A stretch of 64,000 nt of DNA from Xenophilus arseniciresistens (GCF_028023875.1 NZ_JAQIPB010000001.1:248001-312000); one strand, 5' to 3'. Shown: positions 1 through 8,852, numbered from the stretch's first letter. Notes: generated from the sequence alone by a model not told the origin. Numbers and translations are program-made.

Positions 1-53
1 ACCTGGCGGCGGTTCGCGCAGCGAGCACCCATAACCCCCCGGAGGAACGACAC

Positions 54-1097
54 ATGCCCCGTCCATCGAGCCGCGCCCTGTTCGGCGCCCTGGCGTCAGC
101 CACGCTGCTGGCCGCCTCGCTTCCCAGCCATGCCGCCAACGAGCTGACGCTCTACACCACGCGCGAACCCGGGCTGATCCAGCCGCTGCTGGCAGCCTTC
201 ACGGCCCAGACGCAGATCCAGGTCAACACGGTCTTCGTCAAGGACGGCCTGCTGGAGCGCGTGAAGGCCGAGGGCGCCCGCTCGCCCGCCGACGTGCTGA
301 TGACCGTGGACGTGGGCAACCTGCTCGACCTGGTCGAAGGCGGCGTCACGCAGCCCGTGAAGTCGGCCGCGCTCGAATCGGCCATTCCGGCCAATCTGCG
401 CGGCGCCGATGGCCAGTGGTTCTCGCTGTCGATGCGCGCACGCGTGCTGTACGCCGAAAAGGGCCTGCCGCTGCGCAGCTTCCGCTATGAAGACCTGGCC
501 GACCCCAAGTACAAGAACAAGGTCTGCATCCGCGCCGGCCAGCACCCCTACAACACGGCCCTGATCGCCGCGCTGATCGCCCACGACGGCGAGGCCAAGA
601 CCGAGCAGTGGCTGCGCGGCGTGAAGGACAACCTGGCGCGCAAGGCCACCGGCGGCGACCGCGACGTGGCGCGCGACATCCTGGGCGGCATCTGCGACAT
701 CGGCATTGCCAACACCTACTACGTGGGCCAGATGAAGTCCGCCAAGGAAGGCAGCGACGCGCGCAAGTGGGGCGATGCCATCAAGGTGATCAAGCCCACC
801 TTCGCCAACGAGAAAAGCGGCGGCACGCATGTGAACGTGAGCGGCGCCTCGGTGGCCAAGCACGCGCCCAACCGCGCCAATGCGGTCAAGCTGCTGGAGT
901 TCCTGGTGTCGGAGCCGGCGCAGAACATGTACGCCCAGGCCAACTACGAGCACCCGGTGCGCAAGGGCGTGGCGCTGGACCCGATCGTGGCCCAGTCCAT
1001 TGGCGAGCTGAAGATCGACCCACTGCCGCTGACCGAGATCGCCAAGCATCGCAAGCAGGCCAGCGCCTTGGTCGACAAGGTGGGCTTTGACCGTTGA
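54..1097 (+). CDS. fbpA: Periplasmic Fe(III)-binding protein of an iron ABC transporter
   Basis: This is the solute-binding component that captures ferric iron in the periplasm and delivers it to the permease encoded next. The 347-residue protein starts with a Sec signal peptide (residues 1 to about 27, cleavage near SHA-AN) followed by an LTLYTTREPG start typical of the FbpA/FutA family. A Tyr-Tyr pair at residues 222-223 (NTYYVGQ) matches the tyrosines that coordinate Fe(III) in this family. The ATG is preceded by a strong SD sequence (GGAGGA at 41-46). It is the first gene of an fbpABC-type set; only 53 bases lie upstream in the window, so promoter or Fur control cannot be judged. A related ligand (thiamine, spermidine) is less likely given the Tyr pair. 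Confidence 0.9.
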   Translation: MPRPSSRALFGALASATLLAASLPSHAANELTLYTTREPGLIQPLLAAFTAQTQIQVNTVFVKDGLLERVKAEGARSPADVLMTVDVGNLLDLVEGGVTQPVKSAALESAIPANLRGADGQWFSLSMRARVLYAEKGLPLRSFRYEDLADPKYKNKVCIRAGQHPYNTALIAALIAHDGEAKTEQWLRGVKDNLARKATGGDRDVARDILGGICDIGIANTYYVGQMKSAKEGSDARKWGDAIKVIKPTFANEKSGGTHVNVSGASVAKHAPNRANAVKLLEFLVSEPAQNMYAQANYEHPVRKGVALDPIVAQSIGELKIDPLPLTEIAKHRKQASALVDKVGFDR

Positions 1098-1126
1098 GAT
1101 GGCCTGAGCCGGTGATGGCTGTTGGC

Positions 1127-1149
1127 TCCCTCCCCCAGCGGGGGAGGGA
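1127..1149 (+). repeat. Perfect hairpin abutting the start codon of the iron permease gene
   Basis: Arms TCCCTCCCCC (1127-1136) and GGGGGAGGGA (1140-1149) are perfectly complementary around an AGC loop. The right arm holds the only SD-like sequence for the ATG at 1150. The hairpin could lower expression of the permease relative to the binding protein, either by attenuation or by masking the ribosome-binding site. It may equally be a copy of a dispersed C/G-rich repeat. Confidence 0.6.
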
Positions 1150-2874
1150 ATGGAACCCGCACGCACCGCAATGCGAATGACACAGCCCGGCCTGCGGCCG
1201 GTCGGCCCGGTGTGGCAGGCGGCCGCCGTACTGATCGCGCTGGGCGTGCTCGCACCCGTGCTCTCTCTGGCCTGGCTGGCGCTGGGCTCGGATTTCTCGC
1301 ACTGGGCGCACCTGATGCGCCATGTGCTGCCCGACGCCGTGCGCAACACCGCCGTGCTGCTGGGCGGCGTGGGCCTGCTGGTGCTGGTGGTGGGCACGGG
1401 CTGCGCCTGGCTGGTGACGGCCTGCGATTTCCCGGGCCGGCGGGTGCTGCACTGGGCCCTGCTGCTGCCACTGGCCATGCCGGCCTACATCGTGGCTTTT
1501 GCCTATCTCGATCTGCTGCACCCCATCGGCCCGGTGCAGGGTGCGCTGCGCGCGCTGCTGGGCTACGACAGCCCGCGCCAGTGGCGCCTGCCCGACCTGC
1601 GCTCCATGGGCGGTGCCATCTTCGTGCTGGGTTTCGTGCTCTACCCCTACGTCTACATGACGGCGCGCGCCATGTTCATGACCCAGCCCGCACACCTGCT
1701 GGAAGCAGCGCGCACGCTGGGCGAGGGGCGCTGGGGCGCGTTCAGGCGCGTGGCCCTGCCCCTGGCGCGCCCGGCCCTGGCCGTGGGCTTGAGCCTGGCG
1801 CTGCTGGAGACGCTCAACGACATCGGCGCCTCCGAATTCCTGGGCGTGAACACGCTCACGGTGTCGGTCTACACCACCTGGATCACGCGCTCGGACCTGG
1901 CCGGCGCGGCGCAGATCGCCTGCGCCATGCTGGGCATGGTGGTGCTCCTGGTGCTGCTGGAGCGCCACGGCCGGCGCCACCTGCGCTACGGCAGCGCGCA
2001 GCGCATGCGCGGCATCACGCCGCGCCGGCTGCCGCGCGCGCTGGGCTGGGGTGCCACGGCGCTGGCCTCGCTGCCCGTGCTGATCGGCTTCGTGGCGCCT
2101 GCGGCCTATCTGCTGCGCGAAAGCGCCAAGCGGCTGCAGCTCAACGGCGGTGTGTCGCCCGGCCTGCTGACCAGCCTGGCCAACACGCTGACGCTGGCGC
2201 TGGGCGTGACCGCGCTGGCCGTGGTCGCGGGGCTGGTCGTGGCCTGGGCCGCGCGCCAGAGCGCGGGCGCGGGCCACCGCAGCGCGCGCTGGCCTGCACG
2301 CGCCGCCACGCTGGGCTATGCCCTGCCCGGCACGGTGCTGGCCATCGGCCTGCTCACGCCGGCGCTGGCGGCCGACGCCGGCCTGGCCCGCTTGCTCGGG
2401 CTGCCCGGGCTGCCGCTGATGGGCGCGGGCGTCATCCTCGTGGTGGCCTGCACCATCCGCTTCCTGGCCATGCCGGTGGGCGGCATCGAGGCCGGGCTGG
2501 CGCGCATTCCGCCCGCGCTGGAGCAGGCCTCGCGCCTGCTGGGCGAGAACGTCGGCGGCACCTTGCGCCGGGTCCATCTGCCGCTGCTGCGCCCGGCCAT
2601 CGCGGCCGGCGCGCTGCTGGTGTTCGTGGACGCGATGAAGGAGCTGCCCGCCACGCTGCTGCTGCGCCCCGCCAACTTCGACACCCTGGCCACCTGGCTC
2701 TACGCCGAAGCCGCGCGCGGCACCTATGAAGAGGGCGCGATCGCGGCCCTGCTGATCGTGCTGGCCGGCCTGGCGCCCGTCATCCTGCTGGCGCGCACCC
2801 AGTTCGCCCGCGACGGGCGCAGCAGCGACGCCGCCGGCGCGGCTGCCGCAGGCGCCGTGCTGCCCAACCCCTGA
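1150..2874 (+). CDS. fbpB: Iron ABC transporter permease (fused two-domain type)
   Basis: This inner-membrane permease of 574 residues has two tandem binding-protein-dependent transport domains, as usual for FbpB/SfuB, and roughly twelve hydrophobic segments. The two EAA loops that contact the ATPase are visible: EAARTLGEGRW near residue 185 and EQASRLLGENVG near residue 458, each followed by LPL.RPA. The gene lies 52 bases after fbpA and 31 bases before the ATPase gene. The ATG at 1150 is used because its SD sits in the adjacent hairpin; ATGs at 1171 and 1177 are alternatives that lack a clear SD. It should act with its neighbours to import Fe(III). Confidence 0.9.
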   Translation: MEPARTAMRMTQPGLRPVGPVWQAAAVLIALGVLAPVLSLAWLALGSDFSHWAHLMRHVLPDAVRNTAVLLGGVGLLVLVVGTGCAWLVTACDFPGRRVLHWALLLPLAMPAYIVAFAYLDLLHPIGPVQGALRALLGYDSPRQWRLPDLRSMGGAIFVLGFVLYPYVYMTARAMFMTQPAHLLEAARTLGEGRWGAFRRVALPLARPALAVGLSLALLETLNDIGASEFLGVNTLTVSVYTTWITRSDLAGAAQIACAMLGMVVLLVLLERHGRRHLRYGSAQRMRGITPRRLPRALGWGATALASLPVLIGFVAPAAYLLRESAKRLQLNGGVSPGLLTSLANTLTLALGVTALAVVAGLVVAWAARQSAGAGHRSARWPARAATLGYALPGTVLAIGLLTPALAADAGLARLLGLPGLPLMGAGVILVVACTIRFLAMPVGGIEAGLARIPPALEQASRLLGENVGGTLRRVHLPLLRPAIAAGALLVFVDAMKELPATLLLRPANFDTLATWLYAEAARGTYEEGAIAALLIVLAGLAPVILLARTQFARDGRSSDAAGAAAAGAVLPNP

Positions 2875-2905
2875 ACGCCCTGCTCTGCCGCATTCCTGCC
2901 TCGCC

Positions 2906-3670
2906 ATGACCGCCGCCCTTGCGCTGACCGACCTGCACCTGGCCTACGACACGCCGCGCGGCCCCCATGCCGTCGTGCGCGGCCTGAACCTTTCGCTGGC
3001 AGCGGGCCGCATCGCCTGCCTGCTCGGCCCCTCGGGCTGCGGCAAGACCACGGTGCTGCGCGCGGTGGCTGGCTTCGAGCCCGTGCGTGCCGGCGAGATC
3101 CGCCTGGGCGACACGCTGCTCTCGTCGCCCGGCACGCACCTGCCGCCAGAAGCGCGGCGCGTGGGCATGATGTTCCAGGAATACGCCCTGTTCCCGCATC
3201 TGGATGCGGCGCAGAACGTGGGCTTCGGCCTGCGCCGCCTGCCGGCCCAGGCGCAGCGCGCGCGCGTGGCCGAACTGCTGGCGCTGGTGGGCCTGGCCGA
3301 CGCAGGCGGGCGCTACCCGCACGAGCTTTCGGGCGGGCAGCAGCAGCGCATCGCGCTGGCCCGCGCCCTGGCGCCGGAGCCCGCCCTGCTGCTGCTGGAC
3401 GAGCCTTTCTCCAACCTCGACGGCGCCACCCGCGAGCGCCTGACGGTGGAGGTGCGCGACATCCTGCGCAGCGCCGGCCAGACCGCGATCCTGGTCACCC
3501 ACAACGAGGCCGAGGCGCATGTGATGGCCGACCATGTGGGCACCATGCACGGCGGCAGCATCACGCACTGGCGCAACGCCGTCGCCGAGCCGTCGGAGGC
3601 GCACGCCCAGCCCGGCAGCCCACGGCCCTGGCCTGTCCCCGCTCAGGCCCTGGAAGGCGCCTCGACGTAG
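2906..3670 (+). CDS. fbpC: ABC transporter ATP-binding protein for iron uptake
   Basis: This is the ATPase that drives the adjacent permease. Walker A (GPSGCGKTT) is at residues 41-49, the signature LSGGQQQR starts at residue 141, and Walker B LLLLDEP with the D-loop SNLD and switch His (LVTHNEAEA) follow. At 254 residues it is about 100 shorter than classical FbpC/PotA-type ATPases and has essentially no C-terminal TOBE-like regulatory domain; the tail after the switch region is a short Pro/Ala stretch. Its last 28 bases overlap the 3' end of the convergent histidine kinase gene. ATPase assignment is certain; iron specificity comes from the neighbours. Confidence 0.88.
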   Translation: MTAALALTDLHLAYDTPRGPHAVVRGLNLSLAAGRIACLLGPSGCGKTTVLRAVAGFEPVRAGEIRLGDTLLSSPGTHLPPEARRVGMMFQEYALFPHLDAAQNVGFGLRRLPAQAQRARVAELLALVGLADAGGRYPHELSGGQQQRIALARALAPEPALLLLDEPFSNLDGATRERLTVEVRDILRSAGQTAILVTHNEAEAHVMADHVGTMHGGSITHWRNAVAEPSEAHAQPGSPRPWPVPAQALEGAST

Positions 3671-5493
3671 GGAAAGCGCAGGTCGATGCGCGTGCCTGCC
3701 GGCCCCGCATCGAGATGCAGGCCGCCGCCGAGTTTCTGGGCCCTGGCGCGCATGTTGGCCAGCCCCCTGCCGTAGGCCGAGTTCGCCGCGCTGAAGCTGG
3801 TGCCGTCGTCGGACACCGACAGGCACACATCCGCTTGGGTGCACAGCAGCTCGATGTTCACCTGCCGGGCGCGGGCGTGCTTGAGGACGTTGGTCAGCGC
3901 CTCCTGCGCAATGCGCAGCAGCTGCATGCCGGCCTCGGCGCTCAGCGCCATGGGCTCGCGCTCGCTGCGCACGCGCCAGTGGGTCTGCAGGCCCGCCTGC
4001 TGCAGTTGCCGGTCCCAGCGGAAGCGAAAGCTCCCCCAGGCCTCCATGAAGTCGTTCTCGGCCGGGCTCATCACCTCCAATGCCAGGCGCATGTCGGCAA
4101 TGCAGTCCCGCAGCGTCTGCGCCATGCCCTCGTGCTCGATCTCTCCGGCCTCCACGCGCGACAGGGCCACGAACAGCCGCGAGCCCAGGCCGTCGTGCAG
4201 GTCGCGCATGATGCGGCGGCGCTCCTCGCTGACCGCCTGCTGGCGTTCGAGCGCATGCATCTGGATGTAGTTGGCCTGCAGCGTCCGCTCGCGGTCCTGC
4301 ACGCGGGCCTCCAGGGTCTGGTTCAGTTGCTCGACCGTGTGCAGGGCGCCCACGAAGCGCGTGGCCAGAATGGCCCCCATCACCAGCAGCACCAGGTCTG
4401 CCCCGTAGTGCAGCAGGTAGATGCGATGCCCGAACCAGCCCGCCGAGGCGTGCCCCGAGATCGGGGTGGTCGCCAGCAGGTAGTCGTGCACCCCCGCCGC
4501 CACCGCCATGGCGATGGCCAGCGCCAGCGCAATCAGCGGGCCCGTGCGCTGCCGCAGCGCCGCGATCGTGCAGGCCACCAGGATGGCCAGCCCCATCGGG
4601 ATGGTGCCCCCCTGCCACAGCTTGCCAACCAGGCTCTCCGACCCGCCGCTGAGCCCATAGGCCAGCGGCCCCAGCAGCCAGTACAGCAGCAGCGCCCGCT
4701 CGATCCGCGGGCGCACCGTGCCCGCCAGCCGCAGCGAGAAGATCAGCAGCAGGATGATGAAGCCGCCGGTGGTCGTGTAGTAGAGGACGCGCCAGTACGG
4801 CCACAGGTTGCTCGGCAGGGTCTCCACCAGGAAAGTGAGGGTCCGCCAGCCCCAGAGGATCGAAGCCAGGCCGAACAGCCCGTAAAGCAGCTCTTCGCGC
4901 CGACGCCACCAGAGAAACAGCCCCAGTGAGCCCACCAGCAGGCAGGACAGCACGGTGTACTGCGGCATCGTGCGCACCCAGAAGCGCCGCTGCTCATACT
5001 TGGCGTGCAAGGTCGAGAACGGCCCGATCTCGAGCCGGGGCATGCGCGCATGGGTGATCGATGAGGCCGAGACCCGTATCAGCAGCTCGTTGCGGCCGGG
5101 CCGCAGCAGTTCATCGGAGAAGGTGAACAGGAAAGGCCGCTCCCACCGCACCGTGGTCTGCGCCCCGGACGACGGGATCTGGCTCAAGGCCACCCCATTG
5201 AGCCAGAGCGCCCCGCCGCCATAGAGATAGGGCACATAGGCGGCCCAGGCTTCGGCGTTGCGCGGCTCCGCGTCGAAGAAGACCCGGTACCAGGTGTCGC
5301 CCGAGCCGACGTGCGGCAGCAAGACATCCGCCCAGGGCCCGTCCGGAGGCACAAGGCGGCCTTGCGCATCCGTGGCTGGCAGCGTCTGGACCACGAGCGG
5401 CATGGCGGCCAGGCTGGCCGGGGCATGAAGCAGACAACAAAAAAGCGCAAGCACCCACATGCACGGCCAGCATCCCTTGCGCCAGATGTTCAT
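3643..5493 (-). CDS. Sensor histidine kinase, 7TM-DISM-like, HisKA_3 class
   Basis: This is a membrane sensor kinase of about 616 residues. A signal peptide (about residues 1-30) is followed by a periplasmic beta-rich segment resembling a galactose-binding or 7TMR-DISM extracellular domain, then about seven hydrophobic helices, a short coiled coil, and the HisKA_3 motif RDLHDGLG with phosphoacceptor His433. A GHKL ATPase follows (QEALTNVLKHA as N-box; SDDG and GRGLANM as G-boxes). I chose the ATG at 5493 because it opens a good signal peptide; the open frame continues upstream but overlaps the next gene. The likely partner is the NarL-type regulator whose gene ends at 8033, with three small exported-protein genes in between on the same strand. 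The signal is unknown. Confidence 0.88.
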   Translation of the reverse strand: MNIWRKGCWPCMWVLALFCCLLHAPASLAAMPLVVQTLPATDAQGRLVPPDGPWADVLLPHVGSGDTWYRVFFDAEPRNAEAWAAYVPYLYGGGALWLNGVALSQIPSSGAQTTVRWERPFLFTFSDELLRPGRNELLIRVSASSITHARMPRLEIGPFSTLHAKYEQRRFWVRTMPQYTVLSCLLVGSLGLFLWWRRREELLYGLFGLASILWGWRTLTFLVETLPSNLWPYWRVLYYTTTGGFIILLLIFSLRLAGTVRPRIERALLLYWLLGPLAYGLSGGSESLVGKLWQGGTIPMGLAILVACTIAALRQRTGPLIALALAIAMAVAAGVHDYLLATTPISGHASAGWFGHRIYLLHYGADLVLLVMGAILATRFVGALHTVEQLNQTLEARVQDRERTLQANYIQMHALERQQAVSEERRRIMRDLHDGLGSRLFVALSRVEAGEIEHEGMAQTLRDCIADMRLALEVMSPAENDFMEAWGSFRFRWDRQLQQAGLQTHWRVRSEREPMALSAEAGMQLLRIAQEALTNVLKHARARQVNIELLCTQADVCLSVSDDGTSFSAANSAYGRGLANMRARAQKLGGGLHLDAGPAGTRIDLRFPYVEAPSRA

Positions 5494-5704
5494 GATGACT
5501 TGCAGTTTCCCGGGCGTTGAGTTCCTGTGGATGGCGGGATTGTGGGCCACGCGCGGCCGGGTGGATGCGCCAACAACGGCAAGCCGCGGCAATTGCACCG
5601 CGCGAGCCGGTGCCGCTTGTATCTTTAAACCAGACCAGCGCGGACGGACCGCACCACAGGTGGCAAGAAGCGGTTCGTCCATCCGGCCCGGGTGATGCCG
5701 GTCA
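5494..5704. other. Spacer between the histidine kinase and the lipoprotein gene
   Basis: This 211-base gap has no supported gene. An AT-richer patch (TTTAAAGATACA reading leftward, about 5621-5632) could supply a promoter for the kinase gene. A short inverted repeat (GCACCG ... CGGTGC, 5595-5613) lies beside it. Neither is strong enough to call as a defined element. Confidence 0.35.
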
Positions 5705-7105
5705 TCAAGACTGGTCGCAGGTATGCATGTTCGGGCCGGTTTCCTTGGGCCCCATGTTCTTTTCACCGCATGCGGCAAAGTGAACGGCGCCCTTCTGACC
5801 GCCCGTGGGGTAGGAGCCTCCTGGCGCAAGGGTCCACATGGCGACGAAACCCCAATTGCCCTTGCTGCATTTGAAGGACACGCCGTCCTCGGTGCACCAG
5901 GCAATCTCGATCGCATGGTCGCAGGTATTCAGAAATTCCCGCGATCCGTACTTGTCATATCTGACTTTGACGCACTGGGTGGCATCGGGAACACGTCGAA
6001 CTCTTGAGCTGTCGGAGCTGCCTTGCGGCCTTTGAACCTGCTGCTGTTGAATGGACGAATATTTCGTGTTGGCAGATGCACCAGCGCCGGACTGCCCCTG
6101 CGCTTGCGTGGGCACGGCCTGGTGGGCAGCGCCACCCGCCTGGATTGCCGGCGCCCGGCCTCTTCGCGCCGCGTTGCGCGCATCGCATTGAGACTTGTAG
6201 GGCTCGCTCAGGGGGCAGACTTCGCTGGCCTCGGAAGCTGCGGAGGAAGCCGCTGGCCTGGACTGAGTGGATGGGGTGGAATTCGCGCCCGCATAGATCG
6301 CCCCCGCGCCAGCAATTGCGCCAAGAATGGCAGGGGCCGCCCTGGCTATTCTCTGAGCGGCGGCATGATCCTCTTCGGATTCCTTGATGTACTGACTGTG
6401 AACTTCTACGTTGGTGGCTTCCGTCTTTCTTTGTTCACTCAAATACTTCAAACACCAGGAGTTTTTCTGGTTTTGGCAATTCTGGATCTGCCTGTCGATG
6501 AATGAAATGGAAGCAATCGCGGCGGCTCTCATCTCCCTGTGATATTGACGGGATCCTGCGGCCGTACCCACGTCATATCTGGACTGATCGACAGTGCGCC
6601 CGTAGATCTTGATTCTTTCGTTGTCGATGAGATCGGCCATCTCCTTGTTGCGCGCCATCTGCCTGGCAACATCCTGGCCTTGCCCGAACGGATTTTCACG
6701 GCCCGCAGCCTTGTAGGCAACGGCTGCCGCATCTTTCAGGTTGTAGTCGGTGCATATGTATGTCTGCTCCAAGGCGCTGAAAGGAGTTTTCCTGTCCGGC
6801 TGGCAGGCCAGCTCAAAATGGCTGATGACTTCTTCTGCGCGCCCGGCGTCGATCAGGCATTTTGGGAATCCATAAACCGAGGTGGTCGCAGCCCTGGCAA
6901 TGTAGTAGGGTTGATCGGTGAATTCTTTTCTTATTTCGTCATAGATCTTGATTGCGTCAGCGCATTTGCCGCTGGAAGCCAGTTTTTCTATCTTGTCGAC
7001 CTCCCTGGATGCCTGGAAATAGCGAGGGGATGTGGAACAGGCACCAAGGACCAAAAAACAGCCAAGCGCCAGGGCTGCTCTGAATGATTTCTTCAATTCC
7101 TTCAT
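5705..7105 (-). CDS. Predicted lipoprotein with Cys-rich C-terminal domain, function unknown
   Basis: This 466-residue protein has a lipoprotein signal (hydrophobic stretch ending LVLGAC, lipidated Cys23). The ATG at 7105 is favoured because AAGGAG lies five bases upstream; ATGs at 7108 and 7120 are alternatives. The N-terminal half is helical and TPR-like in appearance (a KCADAIKIYDEI segment), with several Cys. A glycine/alanine-rich hydrophobic stretch lies mid-protein, then a low-complexity Gln/Ser/Ala linker. A compact C-terminal domain of about 85 residues carries regularly spaced Cys (TCDHAIEIAWC, FKCSKGNWG, HFAACGEKN, HTCDQS), suggesting disulfides. By eye the gene is clearly AT-richer than its surroundings, with AAA, ATT and TAT codons common, which suggests acquisition from elsewhere. 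I do not recognise a function. Confidence 0.75.
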   Translation of the reverse strand: MKELKKSFRAALALGCFLVLGACSTSPRYFQASREVDKIEKLASSGKCADAIKIYDEIRKEFTDQPYYIARAATTSVYGFPKCLIDAGRAEEVISHFELACQPDRKTPFSALEQTYICTDYNLKDAAAVAYKAAGRENPFGQGQDVARQMARNKEMADLIDNERIKIYGRTVDQSRYDVGTAAGSRQYHREMRAAAIASISFIDRQIQNCQNQKNSWCLKYLSEQRKTEATNVEVHSQYIKESEEDHAAAQRIARAAPAILGAIAGAGAIYAGANSTPSTQSRPAASSAASEASEVCPLSEPYKSQCDARNAARRGRAPAIQAGGAAHQAVPTQAQGQSGAGASANTKYSSIQQQQVQRPQGSSDSSRVRRVPDATQCVKVRYDKYGSREFLNTCDHAIEIAWCTEDGVSFKCSKGNWGFVAMWTLAPGGSYPTGGQKGAVHFAACGEKNMGPKETGPNMHTCDQS

Positions 7106-7211
7106 CATTGCTCCTTTCATGGCAGGGCTCTCACCCGGGCCCGGCTCTCACTGTCGATCAGGGCGGAGCCGGCCCACGCCCCAAGAGCCACGGGCCGGGC
7201 TCCCCGCCCCT

Positions 7212-7490
7212 TCAGCGCATGTTCCCCCTGTTGTACTGATCGAGCCCGCGCTGGAAGGCTGTCTTGCCGTTGTACGACTGGTCGTTCTCGCGGAAGTACC
7301 TGGCCGCCGTCTCGAACTCCTTGGCGCACTGCACATAGTGGTTGGCGGACGGCACGCGGGCTTTCTGCGCCTCGTGCGCCGCGGTCTCACACTTGCGCTT
7401 GTTGTCCATCGCCGTCGTCCAGTTGCTGGCCACCGCCTGCGAAGAAGCCACTGCCAGAAGAAGAAAAACGAAAGAAGCTGGTCTGGTCAT
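7212..7490 (-). CDS. Small exported protein, function unknown
   Basis: This 92-residue protein has a clear Sec signal peptide (MTRPASFVFLLLAVASSQAVA, cut before SNW). The mature part is about 70 residues, rich in Asn, Gln, Lys and aromatic residues, with two Cys (KRKCETAAHE and YVQCAKEF). It ends in GLDQYNRGNMR. The ATG at 7490 is preceded by AAAGG. It sits between two other exported-protein genes within the two-component locus, on the same strand. No family is recognised; its size and secretion would fit a periplasmic accessory or ligand-sensing partner of the sensor kinase, but that is speculation. Confidence 0.7.
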   Translation of the reverse strand: MTRPASFVFLLLAVASSQAVASNWTTAMDNKRKCETAAHEAQKARVPSANHYVQCAKEFETAARYFRENDQSYNGKTAFQRGLDQYNRGNMR

Positions 7491-7548
7491 GGGGATGCCT
7501 TTCGGATCGATTGAGGGGGTCGACGCACGGATGGGGGCTGCCGGTCTC

Positions 7549-7782
7549 TCAGCGCTCGCGCTTGCCGGCGTTGATGTCCCTGAAGCATTGCTGCAGCTTT
7601 GCCGCGGCAGCCGCCCTCTCCTCGTTCTTGCATTCGGCGATGTCGTTGGCTGCGCGCCATTTCCTGTGGCAGCTTTCGCCGGCAATGTCATAGGCCCGGC
7701 GCTCCGGTTCGCATTGCGCAAACGCAAACGAAGACCAGACCACGCCAAGCAGTGCCACGCAAGAGATCTTCTTCATGTCCAT
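7549..7782 (-). CDS. Small Cys-containing exported protein, function unknown
   Basis: This 77-residue protein begins with a signal peptide (MDMKKISCVALLGVVWSSFA, cut before QCEP). The mature part of about 55 residues has four Cys (QCEPERR, ESCHRKW, AECKNE, QQCFRD), a pattern compatible with two disulfides, and many charged residues. The start at 7782 has an excellent SD (GAGGAG, five bases away). It is the first of three exported-protein genes lying between the response regulator and the histidine kinase. No known family is recognised. Confidence 0.7.
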   Translation of the reverse strand: MDMKKISCVALLGVVWSSFAFAQCEPERRAYDIAGESCHRKWRAANDIAECKNEERAAAAAKLQQCFRDINAGKRER

Positions 7783-8032
7783 GTGAGCTCCTCGTTCAGT
7801 GATTTTTCTCGGGCCGTCCTGGCAGACGCTGCGGCCCGGACAAGAGCGACGGACGACATCGGCCTTCCCTTGCCTGGGGCCGCCGCTCTCGATAAAAATT
7901 TTTTCAGAACGGCCGGCCGCCGCCATCCCTTGTTTGCGTGCCGGGGGTACCGCGTTCGCGGGATGGCCGTCGGGGGCGGGCTTTGCTAGCGCGCACCCCA
8001 AGGCGGCGGTCATGCGCCGTCGGCAGGTGCCT
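7783..8032. other. Intergenic region downstream of the response regulator
   Basis: This 250-base stretch has no supported gene. It contains an AT-rich patch (AAAAATTTTTTC, about 7896-7908) beside a GC-rich CGGCCGGCCG palindrome. That combination could mark a promoter for the small exported-protein genes or a weak terminator for the regulator; I cannot decide which. Confidence 0.3.
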
Positions 8033-8722
8033 CTACAGCAGGCCCAGTTGGCCTGCCTCGTACACGGCTTCGCCGCGCGAGTGCACTGCCAGCTTCTGGT
8101 AGATGCGCTTGATGTGGGTCTTGACCGTGTGGCCGGAGATGCCCAGCACCTCCCCCACTTCCTTGAAGCTCAGGCCCTTGGAAGTCAGCCGCAGGATCTC
8201 GGTCTCGCGCTCCGACAGCAGCGATGAGGGAGGCGGGACGGCGGCGGCGGGCCTGGCCGGCGCAAGGGCTTCGGCGGGCGCAACGGTTTCGGCGGGCGCG
8301 CCCTCCGTGCGGATGCGCTGAAGGATCCGCCGCGCAATCGCCGGGCTGATGGGCGAGCCGCCCTCGCGCACCTCCTGAATGGCGGCCACCAGTTGCTGGG
8401 GCAGCGCGTCCTTGAGCAGGTAGCCGGTGGCGCCGGCCGCGATGCAGTCGGTGACGTTGGCGTCGTCGCCGAACATGGTGACCACGATCACGTCGCACTG
8501 CGGGTAGCGGGCCACCGCGTGCCGGATCACCTGCGAGCCATGCCCGTCGGGCAGCCCCAGGTCGATGAGCACCACGTCCACGGGGGTGGCGTCCAGCAGC
8601 GCGCGCGCCGCCGCCACGGTAGAGACTGCACCGCACAGCGCAAAGCCCGGCTCCGCCAGCACGGCGTCGGTGAACCGCCGCAGCAGGGCCGGCTCATCCT
8701 CGACGATCAGGACATGGGTCAT
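8033..8722 (-). CDS. NarL/FixJ-type response regulator
   Basis: This cytoplasmic transcription regulator of about 229 residues has a receiver domain (residues 1-120) with acidic pocket EDE at 8-10, phosphoacceptor Asp54 (LIDLGLPDG) and a conserved Lys in YLLKDALP. An Ala/Pro-rich linker leads to a LuxR-type HTH ([28 protein letters not shown]) at about 165-225. The start [10 protein letters not shown] at 8722 is chosen because it begins directly at the receiver fold; the frame is open further upstream without support. It is probably the partner of the HisKA_3 kinase encoded about 2.5 kb downstream on the same strand. Confidence 0.9.
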   Translation of the reverse strand: MTHVLIVEDEPALLRRFTDAVLAEPGFALCGAVSTVAAARALLDATPVDVVLIDLGLPDGHGSQVIRHAVARYPQCDVIVVTMFGDDANVTDCIAAGATGYLLKDALPQQLVAAIQEVREGGSPISPAIARRILQRIRTEGAPAETVAPAEALAPARPAAAVPPPSSLLSERETEILRLTSKGLSFKEVGEVLGISGHTVKTHIKRIYQKLAVHSRGEAVYEAGQLGLL

Positions 8723-8852
8723 GGCTGTCTTGCCTTGCCAAAGGCCCATTGTGGCTCCAGGCCGAAGGGCCAAGGTACCGCGAACAAGGTATTGCCGCGC
8801 ATCGGGATGGACAATGCGGGATCTTCTCCCGAGCCCCACGAAAGAACGGACC

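Noticed and set aside
886-4909. Long open frames antisense to the fbp genes and kinase (several hundred codons)
   Set aside because: They are rich in Arg, Gln, Ala and His with no domain logic, as expected from the complementary strand of high-G+C genes with strong third-position bias.
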